Source: Bacillota bacterium (lineage in GTDB: Bacteria > Bacillota > Clostridia > Christensenellales > Aristaeellaceae). From it: 64,000 bases of DNA. Both the position numbers and the translations under genes were made by a program. This document shows positions 26,400 through 35,311 of this stretch, in pieces (position 1 is the stretch's first letter; every line of letters starts with the position of its first letter). The notes under the pieces are model-generated. The model searched no databases, was not told the origin of the DNA, and saw only the letters and a list, made by a program, of their open reading frames with translations. The DNA is taken from NCBI GenBank assembly GCA_023444095.1, contig JAEZRP010000013.1:1-64000 (forward strand). The letters run 5' to 3'.

Positions 26400-27056
26400 T
26401 TATCGTTTGTAGAGAAGGTTTACGTCAATCGCGAGCCTGAGCGGCACCCAGTACATGGCGTGGGAAACCGTCATGCCCACCTCGAGCCCGGATCTGTTGT
26501 GAACGAGGTTCGCGACCTTCGATTGGGGGATCACCTCGCGCACCTCGTCGCGGATGCGGCGGTCGGCGCTCTCCGAGGCGCTGTCGAGGATCAGGATCTG
26601 CTTCTCGCCGTCCTTCTCCCGGCAGCCGAGGATCGCCACGATGTGCCCGACGCGCAGATTTCCCATCGCGCAGCCGCCCGATTGGAGCAGGCTCCAGAGC
26701 TTCGGCGGGTCGTTCACAAGTCCGTCGCCCTCATAGCGAAAGCCGTACCTCTTGTCGAATCCCGCCTCGACCATGCCGCGCAGAAGCTCCGGCCGGTCGG
26801 TGCCGTCGTCGCCGCGCCCGCCGCAGTTTTTGGAAAAGTCTGCGAGCGCTTCCACGTCGATCTCCTCGCCCGTCATCCACTGGGCCACAAACGCCATGGA
26901 GAAGATGCCGCAGCCCGCGTCGTGCAGGTCTTCCGTGCCTCCCTGATACTCGTAGGGATGCGTCCAGTCGCGGGAATTCTGGTTCAAGTATCGTATGCTT
27001 CGCCCCTCGTAGTCAAACCGCACGATTTTGGGCGAGATCTCTCTTCCGTAATCCAA
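26400..27056 (-). CDS. C39-like cysteine peptidase domain protein
   Basis: 218 residues that are almost wholly a peptidase C39-like papain-fold domain: Cys49 in DAGCGIFSMA, His138 in RVGHIVAILG and Asp158 in ILDSASES form the expected catalytic set. There is no signal peptide or membrane span, so it seems cytosolic. The start is a TTG at 27056 with GGAGG eight bases upstream. It lies 3 bp after the D-lyxose isomerase gene and is probably read from the same promoter. The substrate is unknown; transglutaminase-like or transfer activities are possible. Confidence 0.75.
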   Translation of the reverse strand: MDYGREISPKIVRFDYEGRSIRYLNQNSRDWTHPYEYQGGTEDLHDAGCGIFSMAFVAQWMTGEEIDVEALADFSKNCGGRGDDGTDRPELLRGMVEAGFDKRYGFRYEGDGLVNDPPKLWSLLQSGGCAMGNLRVGHIVAILGCREKDGEKQILILDSASESADRRIRDEVREVIPQSKVANLVHNRSGLEVGMTVSHAMYWVPLRLAIDVNLLYKR

Positions 27057-27059
27057 TGG

Positions 27060-27599
27060 TCAGTCCTCCTCGATCTTCGTGATGCGAAGGATGCGGTCGT
27101 CCAGAAAGACGTCCGCCTCGTCGGTGCTCGTGGTCGAAAACTCGCTCACGATGGCGCCCTCGGGACCTGCGGCGAACCAATGCCAGGTGTCCGGCACCAG
27201 CGTGTACTGATCGCCGGGCTTTAAGGCGATCTCATGAAACACGCTGTACGCGCCGTTCTTCGGCGGCTCGACCGCGCGCTTTTTCGTCTCCTCGCCGGGC
27301 ACGTAGACGTAAACCGTGCCCATGCGGCAGCGGAACGTCTCCTCCTTGCCGGGGCGGCCGTTCACGGTTGGGTGCCTGTGCTGCGGGCAGACCTGGCTCG
27401 GAAAGAGGACCAGCTCCTTGGCGCACACGCGTTCGGTATTGACGTACGTCACGATTTCGAGCCCCGTCTTTTCCAGTTCCCCCAACCCGAAGTCCGCGAC
27501 CTCGATGTTCGCCCGCTCTGTCTGAGTCAGCGCGATACCCGCGCGCACGAACATCTTGTACGCGCGATCCTGCGCCTTTTTGATCTCGGAACGCTTCAT
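27060..27599 (-). CDS. D-lyxose isomerase (cupin type)
   Basis: 179 residues of the D-lyxose ketol-isomerase family, interconverting D-lyxose and D-xylulose (often also mannose and fructose). The QHRHP metal-binding His pair (about 71-75), KEETFRCR (about 82-89) and the later PDTWHWF His (about 136-142) mark the Mn-binding cupin. The ATG at 27599 is chosen because it begins M-K-R-S-E-I as in relatives. A promoter with an overlapping inverted repeat lies just upstream. Product D-xylulose would feed the pentose phosphate pathway after phosphorylation; no kinase for it is nearby. Confidence 0.85.
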   Translation of the reverse strand: MKRSEIKKAQDRAYKMFVRAGIALTQTERANIEVADFGLGELEKTGLEIVTYVNTERVCAKELVLFPSQVCPQHRHPTVNGRPGKEETFRCRMGTVYVYVPGEETKKRAVEPPKNGAYSVFHEIALKPGDQYTLVPDTWHWFAAGPEGAIVSEFSTTSTDEADVFLDDRILRITKIEED

Positions 27600-27617
27600 C
27601 CTGTTCACCTCGCGGCT

Positions 27618-27687
27618 ATTATAGCATCTTGCGCGCGTTCCGCGCAAGCCTTCGTTATTTTCCGCCCAGAAAGGTGTATCATATACT
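27618..27687. promoter_or_regulatory. Divergent promoters for lyxose isomerase and aldolase, with operator-like repeat
   Basis: Leftward: TATAAT at 27623-27618 preceded by TGC (extended -10), with TTGCGC 18 bp upstream. An 8-bp inverted repeat with 5-nt centre (27628-27648) overlaps this -35 and could be an operator. Rightward: TATACT at 27682-27687 for the aldolase gene with a weak -35. Confidence 0.55.
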
Positions 27688-27720
27688 TAGAAAGAACAAC
27701 CGAAGGAGAGGATCTATTGC

Positions 27721-28608
27721 ATGAATATTGATATGCTAAACAGGATTCACACCGGACAGGGCTTCATCGCGGCGCTCGACCAAAGCGGCGGCAGCACGCC
27801 GAAGGCGCTTCTTTCCTATGGGATCGGGGCGGATCGGTACCGGAACGACGCCGAGATGTTCGACCTTGTGCACGCCATGCGCACGCGGATCATCAAGAGC
27901 CCGGCTTTCCACGGGGAATCGATCCTCGGCACGATCCTGTTCGAGGACACCATGAACCGGAAAATCGATTCAAAGTACACGCCGGACTACCTGTGGGAAG
28001 GAAAGGGCGTCGTCCCCTTCCTCAAGGTCGACAAGGGGCTCGAGGCCGAGAAGGACGGCGCACATCTCATGAGGCCCATCCCCGGGCTCGACGCGCTCCT
28101 CGATCAGGCGGTCAAGCGCAATGTATTCGGTACGAAGATGCGCTCGGTCATCAAGGAGGCCAACTCCGACGGGGTCAGGGCGATCGTCCGGCAGCAGTTC
28201 GAGATCGGCGCTCAGATCGCTGCGAAGGGTCTCGTCCCCATCCTCGAACCGGAAGTCGATATCAAGAGTCCGACCAAGGCGGAAGCGGAGATCCTTTTGA
28301 AGGCGGAGATCGAGAACCACCTCGCCGCGCTCCCGAGGGACGCGAAGATTATGCTCAAGCTCACCATTCCCTCAGAGACGGACTTCTACAAGGATCTTAT
28401 GGACGATCCGCGCGTCGTGCGCGTTGTGGCGCTCTCGGGCGGCTATTCCCAGAGCGAGGCAAACGAAAGGCTCCGAAAGAACCGCGGACTGATCGCGAGT
28501 TTCTCCCGCGCGCTCGCGGAAGGGCTGTCGGACGGCCAGACGGACGCGGAATTCGACGCCACCCTCGAAAAATCCATCAGAGCCATCTACGCGGCGTCGA
28601 TCACATAA
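27721..28608 (+). CDS. fda: Class I fructose-bisphosphate aldolase
   Basis: 295 residues of the bacterial class I aldolase family, which cleaves fructose-1,6-bisphosphate via a Schiff base. FIAALDQSGGSTPKAL (about 12-27), a Lys in VPFLKVDKGLE (about 98-108) and a Glu-rich PILEPEVDIK (about 175-184) match the family. No metal ligands are needed. AAGGAGAGG lies about ten bases before the ATG. It is a single gene with its own promoter, divergent from the lyxose isomerase. Confidence 0.92.
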   Translation: MNIDMLNRIHTGQGFIAALDQSGGSTPKALLSYGIGADRYRNDAEMFDLVHAMRTRIIKSPAFHGESILGTILFEDTMNRKIDSKYTPDYLWEGKGVVPFLKVDKGLEAEKDGAHLMRPIPGLDALLDQAVKRNVFGTKMRSVIKEANSDGVRAIVRQQFEIGAQIAAKGLVPILEPEVDIKSPTKAEAEILLKAEIENHLAALPRDAKIMLKLTIPSETDFYKDLMDDPRVVRVVALSGGYSQSEANERLRKNRGLIASFSRALAEGLSDGQTDAEFDATLEKSIRAIYAASIT

Positions 28609-28651
28609 GAATCCGCAAAATAGGCTCCTATACTTTTCCTCCCCCGTGTGC

Positions 28652-28657
28652 TATAAT
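28652..28657 (+). promoter_or_regulatory. Extended -10 promoter for the alpha-mannosidase gene
   Basis: TATAAT at 28652-28657 is preceded by TGC. The -35 (TATACT region) is weak. A run of seven G at 28674-28680 provides the ribosome-binding site six bases before the ATG at 28687. Confidence 0.6.
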
Positions 28658-28686
28658 CCCATAAAAAGCACATGGGGGGGTTTTTC

Positions 28687-31536
28687 ATGGCATCTCCATT
28701 CGCCCGCTACGAGGCAGTGAAGCGCAAGGTCGGCGGGAACCGGGAAAAGCTGGACTTCGAGTGGACATTCGGCGCGACCCTCGAGGAGCGTGCGCACGCC
28801 ACGCCGCCGAACCGGTCGATCGTCCGCACGCTCTCCGAGCTCGATTTCGCGCTCAAGCTCTCGAGCGCGAACGGCGGGAAGTTCGACGCGGAGACCGACC
28901 ACGCGCTCTCGATCCTCGAGGCGGCAATCGAGAAGGACGGCGTCCTCACCTTCGACGCATGCGCGGAGGCGGAGAACGCGCTTCTGCCCCTCTCTTCCGC
29001 CGCGAAGGAGTACGAGGTGACGTTTGCCTCGCACGCGCACATCGACATGAACTGGATGTGGGGCTGGCAGGAGACGGTCGCGGTCACGGTTTCAACCTTC
29101 CGCACCATCCTGAATCTCATGCGCGAGTATCCGGAATTCACATTCTCGCAGTCGCAGGCGTCCGTCTACAAGATCATCGAGGACTATGCGCCTGACATGA
29201 TGGAAGAGATGAAACTGCGCATCAAAGAGGGCCGCTGGGAAGTGACGGCGTCTGCCTGGGTCGAGACGGACAAGAACATGCCCGACACCGAGTCCCTCAT
29301 CCGCCACATTGAATACACCCGCAACTATCTGGAAGAGGTCTGGGGCGTCGCGCGCGAGGAGATCGAGCTCGACTTCTCGCCCGACACCTTCGGCCACAGC
29401 CGCTTCATTCCGGAGATCAACACATTCGGCGGCGTGAAGTATTACTATCATTGCCGCGGCCTTCAGGACGATTTGACGCTTTACCGCTACAAGTGCCCCT
29501 CGGGCGCGGAGCTCCTGATGTACAAGGAGCCGTACTGGTACAATTCGGGCGTCACGCCGGACTGCGGCACGGGCGTCTTCGGTCTGTCGGAGCGCTGCGC
29601 GGGCCTCAAGGCGGGTCTCATCGTCTACGGCGTGGGCAACCACGGCGGCGGCCCCTCCCGGCGGGACATCGAGCGCGTGATCGAAATGCAGAATTGGCCC
29701 GTCTTCCCGACCATGCAATTCGGCACCGTGCGCGGCTTCTTCCAGAAGGCCGAAGCGGTGCGCGAGAAGCTGCCCGTGGTCGACCACGAGCTGAACGCCA
29801 TCTTCGCGGGCTGCTATACCACGCAGAGCCGCATCAAGCGCGGTAACCGCAGGACGGAGCTAACGCTCCTCGACGCCGAGAAGCTCGCGGCGCTCGATTC
29901 CATGGCAACCGGCGCTTCCTCCCCCGCGCGTTGCGTCGAAAAGTCGTGGCGGAACGTTCTGTTCACCCACTTCCACGACATCCTGACCGGCTCCTGCGTG
30001 CAGGAGAGCCGCGAGCACGCCATGGGTCTGTTCGCGGATTCCCTCGCGCACGCGCAAACCATCGAGGCGGCCGCCGCGACAAGCATCTCGGAGCAAACGG
30101 ATACATCGATGTTTGAGACGGACGCCGACATCCGCTTCACCCATTCCGAAGGCGCGGGCGTGGGCTTCGGGCTTTCCAACTACGCGGGCGTGCCGAATCC
30201 GGAGCGCGGCGCGGGCAAGACGCGCATCTACACCGTGTTCAACACCGCCATGCGCGCGAAGAAGGAACTCGTCGAGCTGACCGTGTGGGACTACGCGGGC
30301 GATCTGCGCCGCATCGAGGTCGTTGACAGCAAGATGAATCCCCTGCCCTTCCAGCTTCTGGACAAGGAGCCGCAAAAGTACTGGGATCATCGATACGTGC
30401 GCGTTCTCGTCGAAGCCGAGGTCGCGGCGCTTGGGTACGCGACGGTTGCGCTGCGCGAGAAGCCCGTGGAGGATTACCCGACTTACTACCTCTCCGCTGA
30501 GCGCACCGAGCAGCCCAAGGGCGACGTGGTGCTCGAGAACGAGTCCCTCAGGGCCGTGATCGACGGGCGCACGGGCGAGCTCACGTCCCTGATCGAGAAG
30601 GCGAGCGGAACGGAGCAGCTCTCCGCGCCGGCGGGACTGTGCGTGGTTGATTCCGAGCAGAACGGCATGTCCGCATGGACCATCGGGCGGTATCTTGGCG
30701 TGAATCCCGTCACGCGCGCGACAAAGGTCACGCCCCTCAAGGGGAACCTGCGCGCGGGCGTCGAGACGGAGCACATGATGCTCAGTTCCACCGTCAAGAC
30801 CACCATCACCCTCGATGCGGGCGCGAAGGCCGTCAAGTACGCGTTCACGGTCGATTGGCACGAGTCGGCGGCCAAGAGCACGACGCTCCCGGTCCTCGTC
30901 TACCGCATGCCCCTCGCGAACAAGGCGACCGAGGTCATGATGGACGTGCCCGGCGGAGCGATCACCCGCGAAGCGCGCGCCATGGATCTCCCGGCGCTCA
31001 GCTACGCCGCGGCGCTTGGAGACGGCAACGTCCCCTTCCTCGCGACGGACTGCAAGTACGGCTTCCGGCTCGACCGGGGCGAACTGATTTCTACGCTCAT
31101 CAACACCGCGTCCGGCCCCGACCCGTACCCCGAGCGCGGCATTCACGCGATCGAGCTCTATGCGGGCGTCGCGAAGCCCTGCCCCATGGCGCTTCGAATG
31201 ACTGTGGAGTCGCTCCTCCGGCCCATGTTCGGCATCCCGAGCGCGCGCCATGAGGGAACGCTTCCCGCCGACGGCGCGCTCATCGGCTTCGAATCGCGGC
31301 GCACTGTGCTCACCTCTCTCGCATACGGGGAGGACGGAACCTTCTCGCTCCGCGCGTTCGAGACCGTCGGAAAGGGCGACACCGTGACCGTCAAATTCCC
31401 ACGCGCGGTTGAGAAGGCTTGCCTCACGGACCTCGAAGGGAAAACGATCGGTAAGGTCGCGATCAACGAAAGCGCAGTATCCTTCGAGATCGGGCCCCAC
31501 CGCATCGCGGAGCTCAACTTAACATTAAAGGGTTGA
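28687..31536 (+). CDS. Alpha-mannosidase, GH38
   Basis: 949 residues. Retaining zinc-dependent alpha-mannosidase. N-terminal helical region (1-110), catalytic domain with HAHIDMNWMWGW (about 115-126; His and Asp ligands), the nucleophile-containing DFSPDTFGHSRFIPE (about 232-246) and HFHDILTGSC (about 430-439, a further zinc His/Asp), then C-terminal beta-sandwich domains. There is no signal peptide, so it acts inside the cell on imported mannosides. The ATG at 28687 is preferred because the upstream ATG at 28672 contains the ribosome-binding G run. The gene stands alone under its own promoter. Confidence 0.92.
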   Translation: MASPFARYEAVKRKVGGNREKLDFEWTFGATLEERAHATPPNRSIVRTLSELDFALKLSSANGGKFDAETDHALSILEAAIEKDGVLTFDACAEAENALLPLSSAAKEYEVTFASHAHIDMNWMWGWQETVAVTVSTFRTILNLMREYPEFTFSQSQASVYKIIEDYAPDMMEEMKLRIKEGRWEVTASAWVETDKNMPDTESLIRHIEYTRNYLEEVWGVAREEIELDFSPDTFGHSRFIPEINTFGGVKYYYHCRGLQDDLTLYRYKCPSGAELLMYKEPYWYNSGVTPDCGTGVFGLSERCAGLKAGLIVYGVGNHGGGPSRRDIERVIEMQNWPVFPTMQFGTVRGFFQKAEAVREKLPVVDHELNAIFAGCYTTQSRIKRGNRRTELTLLDAEKLAALDSMATGASSPARCVEKSWRNVLFTHFHDILTGSCVQESREHAMGLFADSLAHAQTIEAAAATSISEQTDTSMFETDADIRFTHSEGAGVGFGLSNYAGVPNPERGAGKTRIYTVFNTAMRAKKELVELTVWDYAGDLRRIEVVDSKMNPLPFQLLDKEPQKYWDHRYVRVLVEAEVAALGYATVALREKPVEDYPTYYLSAERTEQPKGDVVLENESLRAVIDGRTGELTSLIEKASGTEQLSAPAGLCVVDSEQNGMSAWTIGRYLGVNPVTRATKVTPLKGNLRAGVETEHMMLSSTVKTTITLDAGAKAVKYAFTVDWHESAAKSTTLPVLVYRMPLANKATEVMMDVPGGAITREARAMDLPALSYAAALGDGNVPFLATDCKYGFRLDRGELISTLINTASGPDPYPERGIHAIELYAGVAKPCPMALRMTVESLLRPMFGIPSARHEGTLPADGALIGFESRRTVLTSLAYGEDGTFSLRAFETVGKGDTVTVKFPRAVEKACLTDLEGKTIGKVAINESAVSFEIGPHRIAELNLTLKG

Positions 31537-31561
31537 TCCGTTTCCCAAATCGTGCTATCCT
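31533..31561 (+). promoter_or_regulatory. Possible promoter overlapping the mannosidase stop
   Basis: TTGATC (31533-31538), 17-bp spacer and TATCCT (31556-31561). It would start an RNA about 60 nt before the hairpin at 31596-31628, so it could drive a glyS leader that ends in an attenuator. Confidence 0.4.
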
Positions 31562-31595
31562 TGTATACGCCGCGCGTATGCCTGACCCGGATGTC

Positions 31596-31628
31596 AAAAG
31601 TCCATTTCCTGCGCGGAAATGGACTTTT
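31596..31628 (+). terminator. Intrinsic terminator-like hairpin between mannosidase and glyS
   Basis: Perfect 14-bp stem (31596-31609 with 31615-31628), loop of 5 nt, with a T run in the distal arm. It terminates the mannosidase transcript or acts as an attenuator in a glyS leader. No T-box specifier or T-box bulge sequence is present in the gap. Confidence 0.75.
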
Positions 31629-31687
31629 CCCACCCCTCATTGGCCTGTCCGTGCGCGCGGAGACTTCTATGAGAAGGGTTGAATGAC

Positions 31688-33067
31688 ATGGCGAATCTCA
31701 CGATGGACAAGCTGGTCGCGCTGTGCAAGAACAAGGGCTTCATCTTTGCGGGCTCGGAGATCTACGGCGGCCTTGCGAATACATGGGACTACGGTCCCTT
31801 GGGCGTTGAATTCAAGAACAATATCAAAAAGGCGTGGTGGAAAAAGTTTGTGCAGGAGAGCCCCTACAACACGGGCCTCGACTGCGCCATCCTCATGAAC
31901 CGCGAGGTGTGGGTCGCTTCCGGCCACGTGGGCGGGTTCAGCGATCCGCTCCTCGATTGCAAGGCATGCAAATCGCGCTTCCGGGCGGACAAGCTCGTTG
32001 AGGACTTCACGGGCGGCAAGGAGACGGGCGACGGCTGGACGAACGCCGAGCTTGAAACGTTCATCAAAGAAAACGACATCGCCTGCCCCACCTGCGGAAA
32101 GCGCGATTTCACCGGCATCCGCCAGTTTAACCTGATGTTCAAGACCCACGCGGGCGTGACCGAGGATTCCGCGAACGAGATCTACCTGCGCCCCGAGACA
32201 GCGCAGGGCATCTTCGTCAACTTCCTCTCCGCCATGCGCACCACCCGCAAGAAGCTCCCGGCGGGCATCTGCCAGATCGGAAAATCCTTCCGAAACGAGA
32301 TCACGCCCGGCAACTTCATCTTCCGCGTGCGCGAGTTCGAGCAGATGGAGCTCGAATTCTTCTGCAAACCCGGCGAGGACCTCGAGTGGTTCGAATACTG
32401 GCGCTCCTTCTGCAAGAACTGGCTTCTGAGCCTCGGCATGAAGGAAGAAAACCTCCGACTGCGAGATCACGAGAAGGACAAGCTCGCCTTCTATTCCAAG
32501 GCGACCACGGACTTCGAGTACCTCTTCCCCTTCGGCTGGGGCGAGCTCTGGGGCGTCGCCGACCGCACGGATTACGACCTCAAGCAGCATTCCGAGCACT
32601 CCGGCAAGGCGCTCGAATATCTCGATCCGGTCACCAACGAGAAGTACATCCCCTACTGCGTCGAGCCGTCCGTCGGCGTCGACCGCCTGGTGCTCGCCTA
32701 CCTCTGCGACGCCTACGACGAGGAGGAACTCGAGGGCGGCGACAGCCGCGTGGTCCTGCACCTCCACCCCGCGCTCGCGCCCATCAAGTGCTGCGTGATG
32801 CCGCTTCAGAAGAACAAGCTCGGCGACCAGGCGCGCGCCGTCTACGAGAAGCTTGCGAAATACATGATGTGCGATTACGACGAGACCGGCTCCATCGGCA
32901 AGCGCTACCGCCGCCAGGACGAGACCGGCACGCCCTTCTGCGTCTGCGTCGACTTCGATACCGAAGTGACCGGAAAGGTTACCGTGCGCGACCGCGACAC
33001 CATGCAACAGGAGCTCGTCGCGGTGGACGACCTCGTAAGTTACCTGCAGGAGAAAGTCTTCTTTTAG
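31688..33067 (+). CDS. glyS: Glycyl-tRNA synthetase, dimeric (alpha2) type
   Basis: 459 residues, class II synthetase of the single-chain type rather than the split alpha/beta form. Motif 1 region near [15 protein letters not shown] (about 26-40), a zinc-type C-x2-C (LDCKACKS) with a second C-x2-C (CPTCGK), motif 2 around [10 protein letters not shown] and motif 3 GVDRLVLAY are seen; the anticodon-binding domain (about 360-459) completes it. The ATG at 31688 follows GAAGGG. Flanked by terminator hairpins, so probably monocistronic. Confidence 0.93.
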   Translation: MANLTMDKLVALCKNKGFIFAGSEIYGGLANTWDYGPLGVEFKNNIKKAWWKKFVQESPYNTGLDCAILMNREVWVASGHVGGFSDPLLDCKACKSRFRADKLVEDFTGGKETGDGWTNAELETFIKENDIACPTCGKRDFTGIRQFNLMFKTHAGVTEDSANEIYLRPETAQGIFVNFLSAMRTTRKKLPAGICQIGKSFRNEITPGNFIFRVREFEQMELEFFCKPGEDLEWFEYWRSFCKNWLLSLGMKEENLRLRDHEKDKLAFYSKATTDFEYLFPFGWGELWGVADRTDYDLKQHSEHSGKALEYLDPVTNEKYIPYCVEPSVGVDRLVLAYLCDAYDEEELEGGDSRVVLHLHPALAPIKCCVMPLQKNKLGDQARAVYEKLAKYMMCDYDETGSIGKRYRRQDETGTPFCVCVDFDTEVTGKVTVRDRDTMQQELVAVDDLVSYLQEKVFF

Positions 33068-33078
33068 TCCGCATTTCA

Positions 33079-33114
33079 AAACCGCCGGAGCCCTCCAACG
33101 GGTTCCGGCGGTTT
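33079..33114 (+). terminator. Terminator after glyS
   Basis: A 15-bp stem (33079-33093 with 33100-33114, one G-U) and a 6-nt loop, 11 bp after the glyS stop and followed by TTT. Confidence 0.8.
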
Positions 33115-33179
33115 CATATCCCTTGCCGCAGCCGGGACAGCATGCTATACGGTTCGCATCATGATCGGGGGTGCACGAC

Positions 33180-34049
33180 ATGCTCAGGTGCAACATCGCG
33201 GGATTGATTCCGCTCATGGCGTCAGACAAGTACAAGGATCGCACGGACGATTTCTATCAACAGCACAGGCCTGCGTTTGACGACATCGCGCGGCACAAGA
33301 GCTTCTACCTGCTCCGCAGGCTGCCGGAGCAGGTCGCCTACCGACTCCTTTCGCCCGCGCTTCCGGGGATGCTCGCAAAGCGCAAGACGGACGGTCTGTG
33401 GAATAAGTCGGAGCGGATTACATACGACATCCTGTCCGCGATCCGGCATGCCGATGCCGGGGAAATCGCCGAGGCGCCGGACGGCCCACTCGCGACGACG
33501 CTTCATGACAACCGGAGCTTCTATGCGCTTCTCATCAAGAAGGATATACTCGGGGTGCTCGCAGACACCGATCTCGCGGCGATGGACGGGATCCTCTCAA
33601 AGGAAAAGAACGCGCAAAGGGCGGATGGATCGTGGGAGGATACCGTGGTCGGCACAGTCGCCCACATGGAAGCGCTCCTCGATTTGGGCCTCCAACCCGA
33701 TGACGAGGTGATTCGACGCGGCGTGGGATTCCTGTTTGCCAACCTGAACGAGGACTTGCCGGGGATCCACACCAAAGACATGTATGGGCTTGTCGGCCAT
33801 TCCATATTCACGACTCCAGACAGGAACGCCGAATTCGAAGCGGCGCAAAGATTGAAGCCGGAATGGATTCCTCGAAGCGTCTGCTTTCGGACGCTGGCAA
33901 TCCTGCCGAATGCCGTGTGCCTGTCGCTCCTCCTCCGGCTCGGACTGGAGGGCGACGAGCGCGTCTCCCGCGCGCTCGACAGCGTGTACGATCTGTTCGC
34001 GGCCTACGGCGGCCTATGCGCCAGCAACATCAAAAAGCCCTTCCTTTGA
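33180..34049 (+). CDS. Alpha/alpha-toroid (terpenoid cyclase/prenyltransferase-like) protein of unknown function
   Basis: 289 residues, mostly helical. Two internal repeats with the D-G-x-W signature are visible, KTDGLWNKSERITYDIL (about 69-85) and RADGSWEDTVVGTVAHM (about 147-163), each followed by a helix as in alpha/alpha barrels of squalene cyclases, prenyltransferases and complement C3. No DxDD or zinc site is seen, so catalysis is not implied. No signal peptide. The ATG at 33180 has GGGGG about nine bases upstream. The protein may be shortened at its C-terminus, ending just after ASNIKKPFL. Convergent with the XRE gene, 4 bp apart. Confidence 0.6.
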   Translation: MLRCNIAGLIPLMASDKYKDRTDDFYQQHRPAFDDIARHKSFYLLRRLPEQVAYRLLSPALPGMLAKRKTDGLWNKSERITYDILSAIRHADAGEIAEAPDGPLATTLHDNRSFYALLIKKDILGVLADTDLAAMDGILSKEKNAQRADGSWEDTVVGTVAHMEALLDLGLQPDDEVIRRGVGFLFANLNEDLPGIHTKDMYGLVGHSIFTTPDRNAEFEAAQRLKPEWIPRSVCFRTLAILPNAVCLSLLLRLGLEGDERVSRALDSVYDLFAAYGGLCASNIKKPFL

Positions 34050-34053
34050 TCCG

Positions 34054-34731
34054 TCAGCGGATCACGCCGCCGTGAAACAAGCAGGTATACGCAAGCTCGT
34101 CGCCCACATAGATATCCTCGCTCCCGGTGAACCAGTCCATCGCGCCCGTCACGGCACAACGATACAGGGACTGCCCCTCGCGGTATGCGCGAGGTCCGCG
34201 ATACGGCATGTCCGGCGCGCAGCGCGCGAGCGCATGCTTGAGAAAATCGCCCTCAAACAGCGTGGATACAACCTTTCCTGCATAGTTCATCGCCCAGACG
34301 GGCGTGCCCCGCAACCACACCGCTTCCTCGCCCGCGAAGCGCTCGCCTCCAAGGTAGGTATCGATGTAGAGGAAGTCTCCCTCCGCATACTTGAGATCGT
34401 GTGACTTCGGGCGGCACGGCGCTTCCTCCTCCCCGCCGTGGCCCGCGTAGGTCGCCCTCTTCGCGCGCAGAAGAAACCCCTCGAGCGCGTCCTCGTCCGC
34501 CTTCTCCGGCACGAGCATGCGCATGCCGCAATCCATCTCGCTCTTCACCAGGCTATCCACCGTCACCTGAAACGCGCGCGCCAGCGCGACGATGTTTCCG
34601 ATGTCCGGCACGCTGATTCCCTGCTCCCACTTTGCCACCGCCTGCCGCGAGACGCCGAGAACCTCCGCGAGCGCCTCCTGCGTCAGTCCCGCGCGCGACC
34701 GAAGCGCGTACAGCTTTTCCTGCAAAATCAT
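34054..34731 (-). CDS. XRE-family regulator with C-terminal DUF5680-like domain
   Basis: 225 residues: an N-terminal XRE helix-turn-helix (about 4-60, AGLTQEALAEVLGVSRQAVAKWEQG) and a C-terminal domain (about 85-225) rich in aromatic residues that matches the DUF5680 ligand-binding-like domain found behind XRE motifs in Clostridia (by recall). It should bind DNA; the target and signal are unknown. The ATG at 34731 follows GAGGTGAG. It ends 4 bp from the convergent toroid gene. Confidence 0.78.
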   Translation of the reverse strand: MILQEKLYALRSRAGLTQEALAEVLGVSRQAVAKWEQGISVPDIGNIVALARAFQVTVDSLVKSEMDCGMRMLVPEKADEDALEGFLLRAKRATYAGHGGEEEAPCRPKSHDLKYAEGDFLYIDTYLGGERFAGEEAVWLRGTPVWAMNYAGKVVSTLFEGDFLKHALARCAPDMPYRGPRAYREGQSLYRCAVTGAMDWFTGSEDIYVGDELAYTCLFHGGVIR

Positions 34732-34811
34732 TTTTCTCACCTCGGGTTTAGCATACCATCCGAGCTCAGAGTGCGCCAGATATGGCGGTAGGCGTTTTTG
34801 CAAGCCCGAGG

Positions 34812-35294
34812 TTACAGTTTCTTCGACATTGCGCAGGCAGTGTACGCCGCGCCGGGAACGGAGTCAATCTCGTCCGCAACGAAGCCCTGCGCCTCGTACC
34901 AGCGCTTGAGCACGGCGTTTTCATTCACAACGCCAAGGCCGATTTCGGAAAGGCCCATCTCCCGGGCGGCGTCGCACACGGCGTCCACGAGCGCCCGCCC
35001 ATACCCCCTATGCTGAAACTCCGGGCGCACCGCGAGGCGCGTGATGATCCATTCATCCTCATAGGGCACAACTGCAACGAAGCCGGCTAACTTCCCAGCC
35101 TGCCGGATGCCGAAACACCGCGTCTTCGCATGGCCGAGTTGCGCGAGCAGTTTCTCGTCCGAGGCAAACGCGGTGAATCCCGGACTATTCGCCTGTGTGA
35201 AGCCCAAGCGATCCGCGACCTCCGAAAACGCCAGGCGGATGAGCTCACCAACCGCACCGATCTCGCTGGCGATGTCAATGCTCTCGATTCTCAT
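34812..35294 (-). CDS. GNAT acetyltransferase, tandem copy 1
   Basis: 160 residues. The acetyl-CoA binding motif reads FQHRGYGRALV (about 92-102), followed by EIGLGVVNENAVLKRWYEAQGF (about 116-137), the standard GNAT end. It is about two-thirds identical, without gaps, to the next gene upstream (35312-35794), so the pair arose by tandem duplication. The substrate is unknown. It lies 17 bp downstream of its paralogue and is probably co-transcribed with it. Confidence 0.85.
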   Translation of the reverse strand: MRIESIDIASEIGAVGELIRLAFSEVADRLGFTQANSPGFTAFASDEKLLAQLGHAKTRCFGIRQAGKLAGFVAVVPYEDEWIITRLAVRPEFQHRGYGRALVDAVCDAAREMGLSEIGLGVVNENAVLKRWYEAQGFVADEIDSVPGAAYTACAMSKKL

Positions 35295-35311
35295 TTCCCG
35301 TCACCCAAACC

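Noticed and set aside
29860..31500. 546-codon minus-strand frame inside the mannosidase gene
   Set aside because: Antisense shadow; the plus-strand GH38 protein is intact across the whole span.
31537..31687. T-box riboswitch before glyS
   Set aside because: No conserved T-box bulge sequence and too little room for the specifier domain.
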